A DNA stretch of 53,092 bases from Acidobacteriota bacterium. Its GTDB lineage: Bacteria; Acidobacteriota; Terriglobia; Acidiferrales; UBA7541. The notes below the pieces were generated by a model. That model did not search any database, was not told the origin of the DNA, and saw only the letters and a program-made list of their open reading frames with translations. Location: assembly GCA_003154775.1 (NCBI GenBank), contig PMES01000129.1, positions 8,415 to 61,506 of the forward strand, given 5' to 3'. Positions within the stretch are counted from its first letter, which is position 1. Every line of letters begins with the position of its first letter. The translations under genes were made by a program, and so were the position numbers. Positions 9,470-18,195 of this stretch are shown one piece after another.

Positions 9470-10582
9470 CTAGAGGAGCTTTTTTCGTTTCTTGTCTTCC
9501 AGCGCTTTGACGATTTTGGCGACGTCCTGGGCGCGCTCCCGGGGGCAAATGAGCAGTGCATCCGGCGTATCAACCACCACAAGGTCACGCACGCCGATGA
9601 CCGCGACGAACTTATCCGGGCTCCACAGGAAATTGCCCTGGGCGTCGATGGTATGGCCGTCACCCGCAAGGACATTCTCGCCCGGATGCTTTGCGACGAG
9701 TTCATGGACCGCAGCCCAGGAGCCGATGTCGCTCCAGCCGATGTCCGCGGGGATGACGAAGACCCGGCTGGCGCCGCCTTCGCGCGTAGCGCGCTCCAGG
9801 ATGGCGTAGTCCACCGAAATATTCTCGAGTTTCCCGTAAGTTCTTTTCAACGCGGCGTCGTAGCTGCGTTTCCCGATGTGCGGAGCCAGCGTTTCCAGTG
9901 CGTCATGTGTCTTGGGAAGATATTTCTTCAGCGCCGCCAGGAACGTCGACACACGCCAGAAAAACATTCCGGCATTCCACTGGTAATTTCCCGAGGCAAC
10001 ATATTCCTTCGCCATTTCAAGCTGCGGCTTCTCCGTGAATCGCCGGACGGCATATACAGGGTAGCCGTCCACCTGCAGCGGCTCACCCGTCTTTTCGACA
10101 TAGCCAAAGCCCGTATCGGGGCGGGTCGGCGGAATTCCCAGCACCAGCATGCGTTCCGGCTCACGCGCAAGCTGCAGCGCGACGCGCACAATTTCGCGGT
10201 AAATTTCCGGCCGCGCGATGTACTGATCCGCGGGCAAAACCGCGAGCAACGCATCACCCTCAACCGCATGGCGCACGTGAATGGCCGCCAGCGCGATGGC
10301 CGCAGCGGTATTTCTGCCAACGGGTTCCGTCAAGACGCGCCGGCGGGCCGCCGCGGGCAATTGCTTGCGCAGAGCCACAGCCTGCTCGGCGTTCGTCACG
10401 GACCAGATGTGATCTGCGGGAAGCAGCGGCCGGAGCCGCGCTACCGTCTGCTCCAGCATGGTGGTTTTACCCACAATGTTGAGCAACTGCTTTGGCGCGC
10501 GTGTACGGCTGCGCGGCCAGAAGCGCGTGCCGCGTCCCCCGGCGAGGATGATGGCGTGGGTACTCAGTTCTTGTTTGACCAT
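9470..10582 (-). CDS. manC: Mannose-1-phosphate guanylyltransferase
   Basis: Makes GDP-mannose from mannose 1-phosphate and GTP. 370 residues: the short form lacking the fused isomerase domain of long ManC proteins. Nucleotidyltransferase signature AIILAGGRGTRFWPRSR is at residues 11-27, followed by PKQLLNIVGKTTMLEQTV; VLPADQYI, FTEKPQLEMA, WNAGMFFWR and VDYAILE are further family blocks. Follows manA by six bases. The separate manA, manC and mutase genes make a complete fructose-6-phosphate to GDP-mannose route in one operon. Confidence 0.92.
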   Translation of the reverse strand: MVKQELSTHAIILAGGRGTRFWPRSRTRAPKQLLNIVGKTTMLEQTVARLRPLLPADHIWSVTNAEQAVALRKQLPAAARRRVLTEPVGRNTAAAIALAAIHVRHAVEGDALLAVLPADQYIARPEIYREIVRVALQLAREPERMLVLGIPPTRPDTGFGYVEKTGEPLQVDGYPVYAVRRFTEKPQLEMAKEYVASGNYQWNAGMFFWRVSTFLAALKKYLPKTHDALETLAPHIGKRSYDAALKRTYGKLENISVDYAILERATREGGASRVFVIPADIGWSDIGSWAAVHELVAKHPGENVLAGDGHTIDAQGNFLWSPDKFVAVIGVRDLVVVDTPDALLICPRERAQDVAKIVKALEDKKRKKLL

Positions 10583-10588
10583 GCGACG

Positions 10589-11641
10589 TTACTCAACCAG
10601 GACGCGGGCAATGGCCGCTTCCTCGAAACCCATTCTCCGCAGTTGCTGGTGCAGCGCCGCAATATCCGGCACAGTGACGCGCAAAAGCGCGGTCGCGCTC
10701 ACGGGTTGCAAAGAAAGCACCGGCAGGGAAGCCGGAAGAAACCACGCCTCGCCGGTGCGGTAATCGAGCGCTCTGTCCGCATCGTAGAACTTGCCGTGGC
10801 CTTCCAGAATGACCAGCAACTGGAATCGCTCCGAGTCGCTTTCGATGAGCGTTGTTTTGTGGCAGTCCCAGCGCTCCGTCGCGAAGAATTCGCACGCCGC
10901 CAGCAATTGTTTTTTGGCATCGGGCGAATGCAGCGCGAGCGGGGGGACCTTGCCGCCACGCGTTCCCGCAAAATTTGTCACTTCCAGCGCCTTCTCGATA
11001 TGCAAATCGCGCGGTTTGCCGGAAGCGTCGACACGGCCAAAATCGTACACCCGGTAGGTCAAATCCGAGTATTCCTGCACCTCACAAAGAACCATGCCGG
11101 GCCCGATGGCGTGTTGCGTGCCCGCCGGCAGAAAATAAGTCTCTTCGGGGCGCACCGGGTGGCGTAGGAAGAGGTCTTCAACTTTGCCTTTGGGGATGCT
11201 CTCCCGAAACACTTCTTTCGTGACCCCGGGCTTCAATCCGATCAGCAATTCCGCACCAGGTTGCGCGGAGAGGATGTGCCACATCTCGGTTTTGCCGCGG
11301 CCCCCGGCTGCCTGCTCGTGCTTCGCTGCATAGGCGTCATCGGGATGCACCTGGATCGAGAGCATGTCGCAGGGGAAGATAAACTTCACGAGCAAAGGAA
11401 AGCCGCAATAGTGGCCAAGCTGGGTACCACGCCATTCCTCGGGCATGGCTCGCCAACTCTCCCCCAAGGATTTCCCGGCAAAGGGACCGTTGGCGATGGG
11501 CCTGTCCATGCTGGTGAGCCACGCCTCGCCCAAGAGTTCCTTCAGGTTGGTTTTCTCAGCGAAATAGGGAGCCAGCGAGCGCGCACCCCACGGGCGCGGG
11601 CTGAAGAATGGTTCGATGCGCGCTGGAACGGGCTCGATCAC
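10589..11641 (-). CDS. manA: Mannose-6-phosphate isomerase, class I
   Basis: Zinc enzyme interconverting fructose 6-phosphate and mannose 6-phosphate. 350 residues. The N-terminus RPWGARSLAPYF is typical. Zinc ligands are seen in SIQVHPDD (Gln and His, about residue 95), KTEMWHIL (Glu, about 119) and AGTQHAIG (His, about 176). The C-terminal cupin-like half ends in GFEEAAIARVLVE. Starts three bases beyond the end of the aminotransferase gene and is followed by manC, so it is the first committed step of the GDP-mannose block. Confidence 0.92.
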   Translation of the reverse strand: MIEPVPARIEPFFSPRPWGARSLAPYFAEKTNLKELLGEAWLTSMDRPIANGPFAGKSLGESWRAMPEEWRGTQLGHYCGFPLLVKFIFPCDMLSIQVHPDDAYAAKHEQAAGGRGKTEMWHILSAQPGAELLIGLKPGVTKEVFRESIPKGKVEDLFLRHPVRPEETYFLPAGTQHAIGPGMVLCEVQEYSDLTYRVYDFGRVDASGKPRDLHIEKALEVTNFAGTRGGKVPPLALHSPDAKKQLLAACEFFATERWDCHKTTLIESDSERFQLLVILEGHGKFYDADRALDYRTGEAWFLPASLPVLSLQPVSATALLRVTVPDIAALHQQLRRMGFEEAAIARVLVE

Positions 11642-11644
11642 GGT

Positions 11645-12847
11645 TCAGGAGGCAGCCTCGGCGCGCGTGAAAGTTTTCCGCAACCGGCGAAGCCCTTCCT
11701 CAATGCGCTCCAAAGAAGTTGCGTACGAAAGCCGCAAAAAACCCGGTGCGCCAAAGGCCGCGCCGGGGACCAGCGCGACGTGCGCTTGCTCCAGCAGCAA
11801 CTTCGCCAGTTCCGTGCAGTTTTTCGCAATCGCATCCTTGCCTTCGCCGAGGTGCGCGGAAACATTGGGGAACGCGTAGAACGCGCCGCCCGGCCATTCG
11901 CAAGTCACGCCAGGAATGGCGCGGAGCCCTTCGACGATCCGTTTGCGCCGCGCGGCATATTCGGCGAGCATGACGGGCACCGTCTCCATCGTACCGCGCA
12001 TGGCTTCCAGCGCCGCGTATTGCGCGATGGAGGTCGGGTTTGACGTGGACTGGCTCTGTACCTTGATGATGGCCTGAATCAGCGGCTCCGGAGCAAGCGT
12101 ATAACCGATGCGCCAGCCGGTCATCGCAAATGTCTTGGAAACCGAACCAATCACGATGACGTTGCTCTTCGAATCCCTGGCACTGCCGATCGAAAACGGC
12201 TTGTGCGGCTCGTACACAAAGTGCGAATAGCACTCGTCGTCCATCAGCCAGATGTTGTGTTTCCTGCAGAGCGCCAGGATGCGCTCGTATTCTTCGGGAG
12301 TGACGACGCCGCCCGTCGGATTGCACGGGGAATTGATGATGACCATCTTCGTTTTTGGCGTGATGACTTTTTCAATGTCGGCCGCTTTGGCCCCGAATCC
12401 GTTTTCCGCGCGCGTTTGCACGATCACCGGGGTTCCGCCGGCATACTTAATGATGTCCGGGAAGCTGACCCAATACGGAGCGGGCAGGATGACTTCATCG
12501 CCGTGCTGGATCAGCACGCTCACGGTGTTGAAAATGGCGTGCTTCCCGCCGACGTTTACCACACATTCTTTCCCCGTGTAGTCGGAGCCAAGCTCGCGCT
12601 TGTGCCATGCCACAATCGCTTCGCGCAGCGGCATGATTCCGCCGGTGGGCGTGTACTTGGAGCGATTCTCTTCGATGGCCTTGATGGCGGCCTTCTTGAT
12701 GTGATCGGGCGTGGGGAAGTCGGGTTCCCCGGGGCCAAAATCGGCGATGTCCACGCCCTTGGCTTTGAGCTGCTCCGCGGCATTGATGACCGCCGCGGTG
12801 GGCGAGATCTGAATGCGGTTGATGCGGTCGGTAAGTTGCACAAGCAC
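11645..12847 (-). CDS. Class I aminotransferase (aspartate aminotransferase type)
   Basis: PLP-dependent transaminase, most like bacterial Ib aspartate aminotransferases. 400 residues beginning with the diagnostic LTDRINRIQISPTAAV. Substrate/PLP segments include GPGEPDFPTPDHI, the asparagine of NSPCNPTGG, and the PLP lysine in SVSKTFAMTGWRIGY (about residue 235). The C-terminal arginine is in FLRLSYATS. First gene of a leftward operon with manA, manC, mutase, cupin and phzF-like genes. The link to mannose metabolism is positional only; an amino-sugar transaminase role is less likely given the full AspAT signature. Confidence 0.88.
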   Translation of the reverse strand: MLVQLTDRINRIQISPTAAVINAAEQLKAKGVDIADFGPGEPDFPTPDHIKKAAIKAIEENRSKYTPTGGIMPLREAIVAWHKRELGSDYTGKECVVNVGGKHAIFNTVSVLIQHGDEVILPAPYWVSFPDIIKYAGGTPVIVQTRAENGFGAKAADIEKVITPKTKMVIINSPCNPTGGVVTPEEYERILALCRKHNIWLMDDECYSHFVYEPHKPFSIGSARDSKSNVIVIGSVSKTFAMTGWRIGYTLAPEPLIQAIIKVQSQSTSNPTSIAQYAALEAMRGTMETVPVMLAEYAARRKRIVEGLRAIPGVTCEWPGGAFYAFPNVSAHLGEGKDAIAKNCTELAKLLLEQAHVALVPGAAFGAPGFLRLSYATSLERIEEGLRRLRKTFTRAEAAS

Positions 12848-12997
12848 TCCTCGGAACCAGTTAGCAGACGTAACCCAACAGTTTTCAGGAAAACGGACAG
12901 AAATTCAATCGGGAAGAACGATGCGGCGGGACAGCCTATGTGACGCGCAACCCGGGGTCATAGCGCACCACCATGCCAACGATTGGACGCCCCTGAT

Positions 12998-13480
12998 TCA
13001 GGAGACTTTTGCGCGCAGCCGCTGCTCGACTAACGCGGGAACCAATCCCGTCAGCGGCCCGCCGAGCTGCGCCAGCTCCCGGACAATCTTGGCGCTCAGG
13101 TAACTGTATGCTTCGCCAGGCAGCATGAAGACGGTTTCCAGGCGCGGCTCCAGCTTGCGATTCATCAGCGCCATCTGAAGTTCGTACTCGTAGTCGGAAA
13201 TGGCGCGAATCCCGCGGAGAATCACACCGGCGCCGCGATGCCGGGCGTAATCCACCAGCAGCCCCTCGAAGACGTCCACCTCCACGCAATCCCATTTCTT
13301 CGTGACTTCGCGGAGCATATCCACGCGCTCGGCCACGGAAAACATCGGTTCTTTTTCCAGGTTCTTCAAAACCGCAACGATCAAGCGGTCAAACATCTTT
13401 TCGCCGCGTTCGATCAGGTCCAGGTGGCCGTTCGTCACGGGATCAAACGAGCCGGGATAGATGGCTACAGAAGTCTTCAT
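12998..13480 (-). CDS. coaD: Phosphopantetheine adenylyltransferase
   Basis: Fourth step of coenzyme A synthesis: transfers AMP to 4'-phosphopantetheine. 160 residues, exactly family length. Nucleotidyltransferase motif T16-N-G-H19 lies in YPGSFDPVTNGHLDLI. GVILRGIRAISDYEYELQMALMNRKL and the C-terminal YSYLSAKIVRELAQLGG are CoaD hallmarks. The gene stands 150 bases upstream of the aminotransferase, on the same strand, and divergent from the GH20 gene. It may have its own promoter in the 13481-13667 gap. Confidence 0.94.
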   Translation of the reverse strand: MKTSVAIYPGSFDPVTNGHLDLIERGEKMFDRLIVAVLKNLEKEPMFSVAERVDMLREVTKKWDCVEVDVFEGLLVDYARHRGAGVILRGIRAISDYEYELQMALMNRKLEPRLETVFMLPGEAYSYLSAKIVRELAQLGGPLTGLVPALVEQRLRAKVS

Positions 13481-13667
13481 TTAGTGTGCGTCCGCCGCAC
13501 ATTCTATCCTAAACATTCCGCAAAGGGCGAGGGAACTTGCAGAATAACGGACTTGGCGAAGCAAAAGCATTTCCCTTAAAGAGAGAATTATGCCAATCTC
13601 ATGTGTTTGGCAATGCCACGGATGGGTTCCGTGGTCGCGCTGGATAGGTGTTCTGGAGGTTTGCCCC

Positions 13668-15767
13668 ATGCGGAGTCTTTTTCCCGGTAAAATTGCTGTT
13701 TTACTTCCCGTATTGTCGCTGGCCTTTGCAGCAATATCGATGCGCGCGCAATCTCCCCCGTCTATGAACCTGATGCCCATGCCCGCCAAGGTGCAAACCG
13801 GCAGCGGCTTCCTGAGAGTGGACGAAACCTTCCGCCTGGCTTTTGCGGGTTACCGAGAGCCGCGGTTGGAGCGTGCGGGCCAGCGGTTCCTGGAACAACT
13901 CCATCGCCAGACGGCCCTCGTGTTTGCGAATCGAGAAAAAGTTGATCCCGCAAAAGCGACCTTGCTGGTTACCACGAATCAGGAGAGCAAAGCGGTCCAG
14001 GAACTTGGCGAAGATGAGTCGTACACGCTGGACGTTACCCCGTCTGGCGCGAAGCTGCATGCGGCGAATCCCCTGGGAGTGTTGCGCGGAATGCAGACAT
14101 TTTTGCAGTTGGTCAGCATTACACCGGACGGTTTCGGGGCGCCGGTTGTGAGCATTCAAGATCAACCGAGATTTTCCTGGCGCGGCTTGATGATTGATTC
14201 CGGCCGCCACTTTGTGCCGATCGCGGTGCTGGAGCGCAATCTGGACGGCATGGAAGCCGTCAAGCTGAACGTCTTCCATTGGCACTTGTCGGAAAATCAG
14301 GGCTTTCGCGTGGAAAGCCAAAAGTATCCGAAACTGCATGAACTCGGTTCCGACGGGCTCTACTACACGCAGGAGGAAATTCGCGGCTTGATTGCCTATG
14401 CCCGCGACCGCGGCATTCGCGTTGTGCCGGAATTCGATATGCCCGGCCACAGCACGGCCTGGTTTGTGGGCCACCCGGAACTGGCCAGCGGTTCTGGCCC
14501 CTACCAAATCGAGCGCAAATGGGGCGTTTTCGATCCGGCGATGGATCCTACCAACGAGAAAACGTACAAGTTTCTAAACGAATTCATCGCGGAAATGGCG
14601 AAAATCTTTCCGGACGCATTCTTTCATATCGGCGGCGACGAGGTGAATGGGAAAGAGTGGGACGCCAATCCGGGCATTCAGGCGTACAGGAAGGCTCACG
14701 GGCTCAAGGACAACAATGCCCTGCAAGCGTATTTCAGCCAGCGCGTGCAAGAGCTCGTGGTGAAACACGGGAAGACGCCCATCGGCTGGGATGAAATCCT
14801 GGTGCCGGGTGTGCCGAAGAGCATCGTCATCCAATCCTGGCGCGGCGCGGATTCGCTGGCGGCCGCGGCAAAACAAGGTTATCGCGGGATTCTTTCAAAC
14901 GGCTATTACGTGGATCTGGGCTGGAGCGCCGCACGGCACTATGCCGTTGATCCCTTGGGGGGCGCTGCGGCAAACCTCACGCCGGAGGAGCAGAAGTTGG
15001 TGCTGGGCGGAGAGGCCTGCATGTGGTCGGAGTACGTGGACCCGGAAAACATCGATTCACGCATCTGGCCGCGCACCGCGGCGATTGCCGAAAGACTCTG
15101 GTCGCCCGCGGATGTCCGCGATCCCGCTTCGATGTACGCCCGGCTGCCACTGATCAGCCAGCGCCTTGAGTGGGTGGGCCTGAACCATCGCGCATATCAG
15201 CGGGGAATGATCGAGCGCATGGCCGGAACCGCCTCGCCCGAAGAGATCGCGGCCATGCGGTCACTTGTCGAAGCCCTCGAGCCTGTGAAGGACTACACTC
15301 GGGAGGGAATCGGGGCGGAGCCGACCAGCCAGACGCCGTTGAATCGCGTCGCCGATGCGGTGCAGCCGGAAAGCGAAGCATCGCGCTTGTTTTCCGGCAA
15401 AGTGGATGAGTACCTCGCCAGTTCTTGCAAAGACATTGCCAAGGCATCCGAACTGCGCGCGCAGCTTGCGCAGTGGGCGGGGAACGACGCGCGCCTCCGG
15501 CCTCTTGCGGAACGATCCTTCCTTGTGAAGGAAGCCAGTCCCGCTTCATCGGCGCTTTCCCAGGCTGCGGAGGTCGCCCTGGCCGCGCTCGACCGCATCA
15601 CTCTGGGCATCCCCCTCTCACCAGACCTCAGGAAGCAGCAGTTTGATGGTCTGAATGCGCTTGAACTGCAGGCCCACAAGGCTCAGTTGACGATTCCGGA
15701 GCTGCCAGCGTTTCAGAAGTTGATTGAGGCAGCCACGGCTGGAGGGGCATGCACGATTTCACAGTAG
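13668..15767 (+). CDS. Secreted beta-N-acetylhexosaminidase (GH20)
   Basis: Exo-hydrolase removing terminal N-acetylhexosamine from chitin-like or glycan substrates. 699 residues from ATG 13668, which is preceded by a strong GGAGGT site at 13655-13660; an upstream ATG at 13590 in frame has no such site. A signal peptide (MRSLFPGKIAVLLPVLSLAFAAISMRAQ) indicates export. A chitobiase-like N-terminal domain precedes the GH20 barrel, which begins FSWRGLMIDSGRHFVPI. The catalytic Asp-Glu pair is in FHIGGDEV (about residues 324-325), and WDEIL and EACMWSEYV follow. The last 150 residues form an extra helical region. Monocistronic. Confidence 0.9.
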   Translation: MRSLFPGKIAVLLPVLSLAFAAISMRAQSPPSMNLMPMPAKVQTGSGFLRVDETFRLAFAGYREPRLERAGQRFLEQLHRQTALVFANREKVDPAKATLLVTTNQESKAVQELGEDESYTLDVTPSGAKLHAANPLGVLRGMQTFLQLVSITPDGFGAPVVSIQDQPRFSWRGLMIDSGRHFVPIAVLERNLDGMEAVKLNVFHWHLSENQGFRVESQKYPKLHELGSDGLYYTQEEIRGLIAYARDRGIRVVPEFDMPGHSTAWFVGHPELASGSGPYQIERKWGVFDPAMDPTNEKTYKFLNEFIAEMAKIFPDAFFHIGGDEVNGKEWDANPGIQAYRKAHGLKDNNALQAYFSQRVQELVVKHGKTPIGWDEILVPGVPKSIVIQSWRGADSLAAAAKQGYRGILSNGYYVDLGWSAARHYAVDPLGGAAANLTPEEQKLVLGGEACMWSEYVDPENIDSRIWPRTAAIAERLWSPADVRDPASMYARLPLISQRLEWVGLNHRAYQRGMIERMAGTASPEEIAAMRSLVEALEPVKDYTREGIGAEPTSQTPLNRVADAVQPESEASRLFSGKVDEYLASSCKDIAKASELRAQLAQWAGNDARLRPLAERSFLVKEASPASSALSQAAEVALAALDRITLGIPLSPDLRKQQFDGLNALELQAHKAQLTIPELPAFQKLIEAATAGGACTISQ

Positions 15768-15963
15768 TGGCGGGCTTGAGCCGGCTGGGTTGCGTCCAAC
15801 TTGCCAGAGCAACGGGTTATCTGGTTTCGCGCACGGAGAAGCCTCGCAATCGTGGAGCAAGCAGTAGCCGTTGAGAGGACCAAGGTTGCCATTCAGCCCT
15901 CAGAATCATCCATTTAGCGAAAAATCCTTTATATCCGACTGATTTGGTCTTACTCTAAGCTAA

Positions 15964-15982
15964 AGCAAAACAATAGTTTGCT
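15964..15982. promoter_or_regulatory. Inverted repeat upstream of isc promoter (possible operator)
   Basis: AGCAAA and TTTGCT form perfect 6-bp arms around a 7-base spacer. It lies 24 bases upstream of the -35 hexamer of the isc promoter, a position suited to an activator or upstream repressor site. Its sequence differs from the palindrome at 16043. Confidence 0.4.
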
Positions 15983-16006
15983 CAGGCTCTTGGATCCGAT
16001 GGAGAG

Positions 16007-16036
16007 TTGACAAGAGTGCCCACCAGGGGATATAGT
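16007..16036 (+). promoter_or_regulatory. Sigma70-type promoter of the isc operon
   Basis: TTGACA at 16007-16012 matches the consensus -35 hexamer. TATAGT at 16031-16036 matches the -10 hexamer in five of six bases. The spacer is 18 bases. The predicted start near 16043 coincides with the left arm of a 19-bp palindrome, which points to control by steric blocking. Confidence 0.75.
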
Positions 16037-16042
16037 CTAAAT

Positions 16043-16061
16043 TGCGACTAGAACAGTCGCA
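16043..16061. promoter_or_regulatory. 19-bp palindrome at the isc transcription start (candidate Rrf2 operator)
   Basis: TGCGACT and AGTCGCA are perfect 7-bp arms separated by AGAAC. The site begins at the predicted transcription start and lies 38 bases before the Rrf2 regulator gene. Rrf2 family regulators such as IscR commonly autoregulate from dyad sites of this size, so the regulator encoded next door is the obvious candidate. The motif is not the E. coli IscR consensus. Confidence 0.55.
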
Positions 16062-16099
16062 TATTTGCTGAGTCGTTCTGGAGGCACCGGGCAAGCGGA

Positions 16100-16561
16100 A
16101 TGTTCAAACTCTCCAAGAAGGCGGACTATGGCTTGATTGCCATGAAGCATTTGGCCAATCACCGCCAGCAGCACGCGTGCAGTGCGAGCGAAATCGCCGA
16201 GGAGTATGGGATTTCCGCCACATTGATGGCCAAGGTGCTGCAGAAATTGGCCCGGCAGAGTTTGGTTACGGCGAAGCACGGTTCCACCGGCGGATATCAA
16301 CTGGCGAAGGCGCCGGAGAAGGTATCTGCTCTGGAAGTGATCACAGCGATTGATGGGCCGGTGCTGATCACCTCCTGCGTGACGACGCATGGAAATTGTG
16401 ACGCAACGGAGCGTTGCTCCATCAAAGAACCATTGCGCCGCGTGAATGAAAGCATTTTGAGCGTGTTGAGCACGGTGACCATCGCTCAGTTGACCGAGGA
16501 GACCCCGGAGCCCGCGCTCGTGGAATTGAAGGGGATGGAACGCCTGGCCGTAACCGGCTGA
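16100..16561 (+). CDS. Rrf2 family iron-sulfur regulator (IscR/SUF-regulator type)
   Basis: 153-residue winged-helix transcription factor, first gene of the isc operon. The N-terminus MFKLSKKADYGLIAMKHLA is the Rrf2 helix. The recognition helix is in SASEIAEEYGISATLMAKVLQKL and the wing in TAKHGSTGGYQLAK. Cysteines C93, C100 and C106 (C-x6-C-x5-C) occupy the cluster position. E. coli IscR has C-x5-C-x5-C plus a His, so ligation may resemble the regulators of SUF systems more. Expected to sense [2Fe-2S] status and control its own operon through the palindrome at 16043-16061. Confidence 0.88.
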   Translation: MFKLSKKADYGLIAMKHLANHRQQHACSASEIAEEYGISATLMAKVLQKLARQSLVTAKHGSTGGYQLAKAPEKVSALEVITAIDGPVLITSCVTTHGNCDATERCSIKEPLRRVNESILSVLSTVTIAQLTEETPEPALVELKGMERLAVTG

Positions 16562-16594
16562 GCGGAATCCCGGTCTGGATAGGAGAACACGGAA

Positions 16595-17815
16595 ATGGCC
16601 GTCAAGCTGCCGATTTACATGGACAATCACGCCACCACGCCGATGGATCCGCGCGTGTTGCAGGCGATGTTGCCCTATTTCACGGAGAAGTTCGGGAACG
16701 CCGCGAGCCGCAACCACTCGTTCGGCTGGGCCGGCGAGGAAGCGGTGGAGACCGCCCGGCAGCAGATAGCTTCCCTGATCAACGCGACGCCCAAGGAGAT
16801 CATTTTCACCAGCGGCGCGACGGAATCCGACAACCTGATGCTGAAGGGCGTCGCGGAAATGTACCGCGAAAAGGGCAATCACATCATTACCCAGGCGATC
16901 GAGCATAAGGCCGTGCTGGACACCTGCAAGAATCTGGAAAAGCACGGGTTCGAGGTCACCTACCTGCCGGTGCAGAGGGACGGCCGAGTGGATCCCGAGG
17001 ATGTGCGCAAAGCCATCAGGCCGAGCACCATTCTCATCAGCATCATGTACGCCAACAATGAAATTGGCGTAATCAACCCGATTGCCGAAATCGGCAAGAT
17101 TGCCAAGGAGCACGGCATCTTCCTGGCGGTGGATGGCGTGCAAGCCGTTGGCAAAATCCCGGTGGACGTCCAGAAGGACAATATTGACCTGCTGGCGATT
17201 AGCGGGCACAAAATTTACGGGCCCAAGGGCGTCGGCGCGTTGTATGTGCGCCGCCGTAATCCCCGCGTGCAGCTCGCAGCCATTATCGATGGCGGCGGCC
17301 ACGAGCGTGGCATGCGCTCGGGCACGCTCAACGTAACCGGCATCGTCGGCCTCGGCAAAGCTTGCGAGATTTGTCAGCAGGAAATGCCGGAAGAGACGAA
17401 GAGAATGCTGGCGTTGCGCAAGAGGTTGAAGGACGGCCTGGAAGCCAAGCTCGACGAGACTTTCATCAACGGTTCGCTGGAGCATCGCCTCCCGAACAAC
17501 CTCAACATGAGCTTCGCCTATGTCGAAGGCGAATCGCTCTTGATGGGGATCAACGACGTTGCGGTTTCCAGCGGTTCCGCATGCACCTCGGCAACCCTGG
17601 AACCGAGTTACGTACTCAAAGCTCTAGGCGTGGGCGAGGACCTGGCTCATACGTCGATCCGCTTCGGCCTGGGGCGCTTTAATACCGAGGAAGAAGTCGA
17701 TTACGTGATCGACAAGATGGTGCAGGTTGTGACCAAGCTGCGCGAACTATCGCCGCTCTATGAAATGGCCAAGGAAGGGATCGACATCTCCAAGGTCAAG
17801 TGGCAGATCGCGTAA
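16595..17815 (+). CDS. iscS: Cysteine desulfurase IscS
   Basis: PLP enzyme that takes sulfur from cysteine for iron-sulfur cluster assembly. 406 residues beginning [29 protein letters not shown] holds the PLP-stacking His, [11 protein letters not shown] the PLP lysine (K206), and the long mobile loop [17 protein letters not shown] carries the sulfur-accepting cysteine (C330), as in group I NifS/IscS enzymes. The C-terminal [13 protein letters not shown] is the IscS tail. 33 bases after the regulator, ribosome binding site TAGGAGA. Confidence 0.95.
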   Translation: MAVKLPIYMDNHATTPMDPRVLQAMLPYFTEKFGNAASRNHSFGWAGEEAVETARQQIASLINATPKEIIFTSGATESDNLMLKGVAEMYREKGNHIITQAIEHKAVLDTCKNLEKHGFEVTYLPVQRDGRVDPEDVRKAIRPSTILISIMYANNEIGVINPIAEIGKIAKEHGIFLAVDGVQAVGKIPVDVQKDNIDLLAISGHKIYGPKGVGALYVRRRNPRVQLAAIIDGGGHERGMRSGTLNVTGIVGLGKACEICQQEMPEETKRMLALRKRLKDGLEAKLDETFINGSLEHRLPNNLNMSFAYVEGESLLMGINDVAVSSGSACTSATLEPSYVLKALGVGEDLAHTSIRFGLGRFNTEEEVDYVIDKMVQVVTKLRELSPLYEMAKEGIDISKVKWQIA

Positions 17816-17842
17816 TTTAAGGAAAGACAGAAGGGAAGCAAA

Positions 17843-18157
17843 ATGGCAAGCGCAATTGCAAGTGAAGGAACACTCAGGATTCACCGGTCTATCGCCGGAA
17901 CGTCGGCACCTTTCCGTGTGACGTTCCAAGCCTATCAGGACGGCGACGAACCTGCGCCCGCTGCGGAGCGCTCGTTCTATCACCTCCAGGAGGTACGGCA
18001 GTTCCTGCACGTTCTGGGACTCACCGCGGAATACATTCGCGACGCGCTGCGGGAACTCACTGCGGGCCGTTCGGCATTTCTGACCAACATCGCCCTGACC
18101 GAAAAGGCGATCAAGAATGCAGGTTTTGGCTCGCTCGTCACCGTGGCGAAGGGCTGA
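17843..18157 (+). CDS. Unknown protein encoded between iscS and iscU
   Basis: 104 residues that I do not recognise. No cysteine, no signal peptide and no membrane segment. The N-terminal 45 residues look beta-rich (GTLRIHRSIAGTSAPFRVTFQAY). The C-terminal half is predicted helical (EVRQFLHVLGLTAEYIRDAL, then NIALTEKAIKNAGFGSL). Good ribosome binding site (AGAAGGGAAG), with gaps of only 27 and 38 bases to iscS and iscU, so it is clearly co-expressed with them. The position suggests a partner of the IscS-IscU complex; that is inference. Lack of cysteine argues against cluster binding. Confidence 0.75.
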   Translation: MASAIASEGTLRIHRSIAGTSAPFRVTFQAYQDGDEPAPAAERSFYHLQEVRQFLHVLGLTAEYIRDALRELTAGRSAFLTNIALTEKAIKNAGFGSLVTVAKG

Positions 18158-18195
18158 AGTTTGAAGACGGAAAAACCAGAAGGAGCAAGCGGTCC

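Larger units (their letters stand above)
15768..16099. other. Regulatory gap upstream of the isc operon
   Basis: 332 bases with no gene. The right half holds a 19-bp inverted repeat (15964-15982), a sigma70-type promoter (16007-16036) and a second 19-bp palindrome (16043-16061). The left half is AT-richer than the coding surroundings and shows no recognisable element. Confidence 0.6.

Noticed and set aside
9401-11167. 588-codon open frame on the plus strand
   Set aside because: Antisense to manC and manA, which have complete catalytic motifs; composition is typical of a mirror frame.
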